Below, in pieces: positions 11,568 to 12,273 of a stretch of DNA of 12,273 bases. The notes beneath the pieces were generated by a model. It ran no database searches. It saw nothing but the letters and a program-made list of their open reading frames with translations, and was not told the origin of the DNA. Position 1 is the stretch's first letter; each line of letters opens with the position of its first letter. A program made the position numbers and the translations under genes. Source of the DNA: Geobacter sp. UBA6169 (GTDB taxonomy: Bacteria > Desulfobacterota > Desulfuromonadia > Geobacterales > Pseudopelobacteraceae); the NCBI GenBank assembly GCA_002422265.1, contig DIUB01000127.1, positions 1 through 12,273 of the forward strand, in the 5' to 3' direction.

Positions 11568-12273
11568 ATGTCAGCAATCGATCTTACCTGGAACACTGCC
11601 CTGCTCTACCCTGCCCCTGATTCCCCTGCACTTGAGGCTGACCTGTCATCTTTTGACCAGCTGGCGGACGCCTTCCGCAAAAAGTATTTTGAGAAGATTG
11701 CAGGACTGGATGCTGCAGCGATTGTGCAGGCATTGCAAGAATACGAGCAGATGCAGACCCGCATGGCCAAACCGTTCTGCTACAGCCACCTGCTGTTTGC
11801 CTCAGATTCCGGCAATGAAACCCACCGGGCCCTGTCGCAACGCTGCTCGGAACTGGGCAGTCGCCTGTCTCAGACCTTGCTGTTCTTTGATCTTGAGCTG
11901 ATGAACCTGCCGGATGAGCTGTTCAATCAGGTATGCAGCCAGCCCGGTGCTGCTGAATTTGTTCATTTTTTGGAAGGTATCCGTAAGTTCAAACCCTACA
12001 CCCTGCAGGAAAACGAAGAACGTCTGCTGACCAGAAAGGATTTGACCGGCAGCCGTGCCTTTACCAAGCTGTTTGATGAACTGTCTGCATCCTTAACGTA
12101 TCAGATGACATTTGAAGGCGAACTGCGCGACTTTACGGGAGAAGAGCTCCTGTCACTGCTGCATCACCCTTCCCCGGATATCCGCTTCAACGCCCAGACC
12201 TGTTTTCTGGAGAAACATGCAGAATCCGGCAATGCCCTTGTCTTTGGTACGGTTTTCAACAACATGGCGTTGG
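11568..12273 (+). CDS. M3-family oligoendopeptidase F (N-terminal part, cut by the window edge)
   Basis: Open from ATG 11568 (AAAGGAG 9 nt upstream) to the last base, giving 235 codons. The sequence (SAIDLTWNTALLYPAPDSPA near the start; AKPFCYSHLLFASDSGNETH in the middle; then FVHFLEGIRKFKPYTLQENEERLLTRKDLTGSRAF) has the helical N-terminal domain typical of PepF/M3B oligoendopeptidases. The L..NEERLL..... TG..AF..L.DE pattern is the family's clearest mark. These cytosolic zinc metallopeptidases digest short peptides; full length is near 590 residues. The HEXXH zinc site lies beyond the window and so is unseen. It is probably a separate transcription unit or a weakly linked tail of the transferase unit (63-nt gap). 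Confidence 0.85.
   Translation, partial: MSAIDLTWNTALLYPAPDSPALEADLSSFDQLADAFRKKYFEKIAGLDAAAIVQALQEYEQMQTRMAKPFCYSHLLFASDSGNETHRALSQRCSELGSRLSQTLLFFDLELMNLPDELFNQVCSQPGAAEFVHFLEGIRKFKPYTLQENEERLLTRKDLTGSRAFTKLFDELSASLTYQMTFEGELRDFTGEELLSLLHHPSPDIRFNAQTCFLEKHAESGNALVFGTVFNNMAL

Overview
The window most resembles a Geobacter/Trichlorobacter-type anaerobe (Desulfuromonadota). This is inferred, not proven. The pointers are the moderate G+C, the abundance of Fe-S, radical-SAM and CCG-domain proteins, and several short dispersed repeats that I associate with such genomes. There are no rRNA or tRNA genes and no CRISPR array. Genes from 1964 onward are mostly on the plus strand; the left end is on the minus strand.

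Left end (1-1842, minus strand). A LysR-type regulator (1842-937) is followed by a well-formed yybP-ykoY manganese riboswitch with an overlapping intrinsic terminator (860-712). Downstream lie two small ribbon-helix-helix proteins (649-425 and 356-144) and a possible 26-residue membrane peptide (139-59). No Mn exporter, the usual target of this riboswitch, is visible before the window ends.

Redox/membrane operon (1964-7402, plus strand, divergent from the LysR gene). The order is: exported rhodanese; soluble Fe-S/CCG-domain protein; exported DUF3047 protein; MerA/Lpd-like FAD disulfide oxidoreductase; membrane di-iron hydroxylase of the sterol desaturase superfamily; TVP38/TMEM64 membrane protein. 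Three junctions overlap (ATGA, TGATG, ATGA), so the last five genes are probably one transcription and translation unit. Two repeat families have invaded it: G-rich GGGGCAA-type heptamer clusters with quadruplex potential, and a ~190-bp inverted repeat that now forms the 5' end of the DUF3047 gene.

Toxin-antitoxin module (7531-8177). An AbrB-fold antitoxin and a PIN-domain toxin overlap by 16 nt. They are flanked by two near-identical stem-loops.

Scar and radical-SAM/glycosyltransferase region (8367-11504). A 250-bp stretch joins what looks like the first ~23 codons of an ovoA-type sulfoxide synthase gene to the last ~60 codons of a PatB/MalY-type C-S lyase. This looks like the remains of a deleted ovothiol-type operon. 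It runs directly into a BioB-like radical SAM enzyme and a TIGR04283-type glycosyltransferase. A small exported basic/proline-rich protein (minus strand) and a REP-like hairpin separate these from a TIGR04282-type (CofC/MobA-like) transferase. The two transferase families are known partners of the arsenosugar/rSAM-selenodomain context.

Right end (11568 to the edge). The N-terminal part of an M3-family oligoendopeptidase, cut by the window before its zinc motif.
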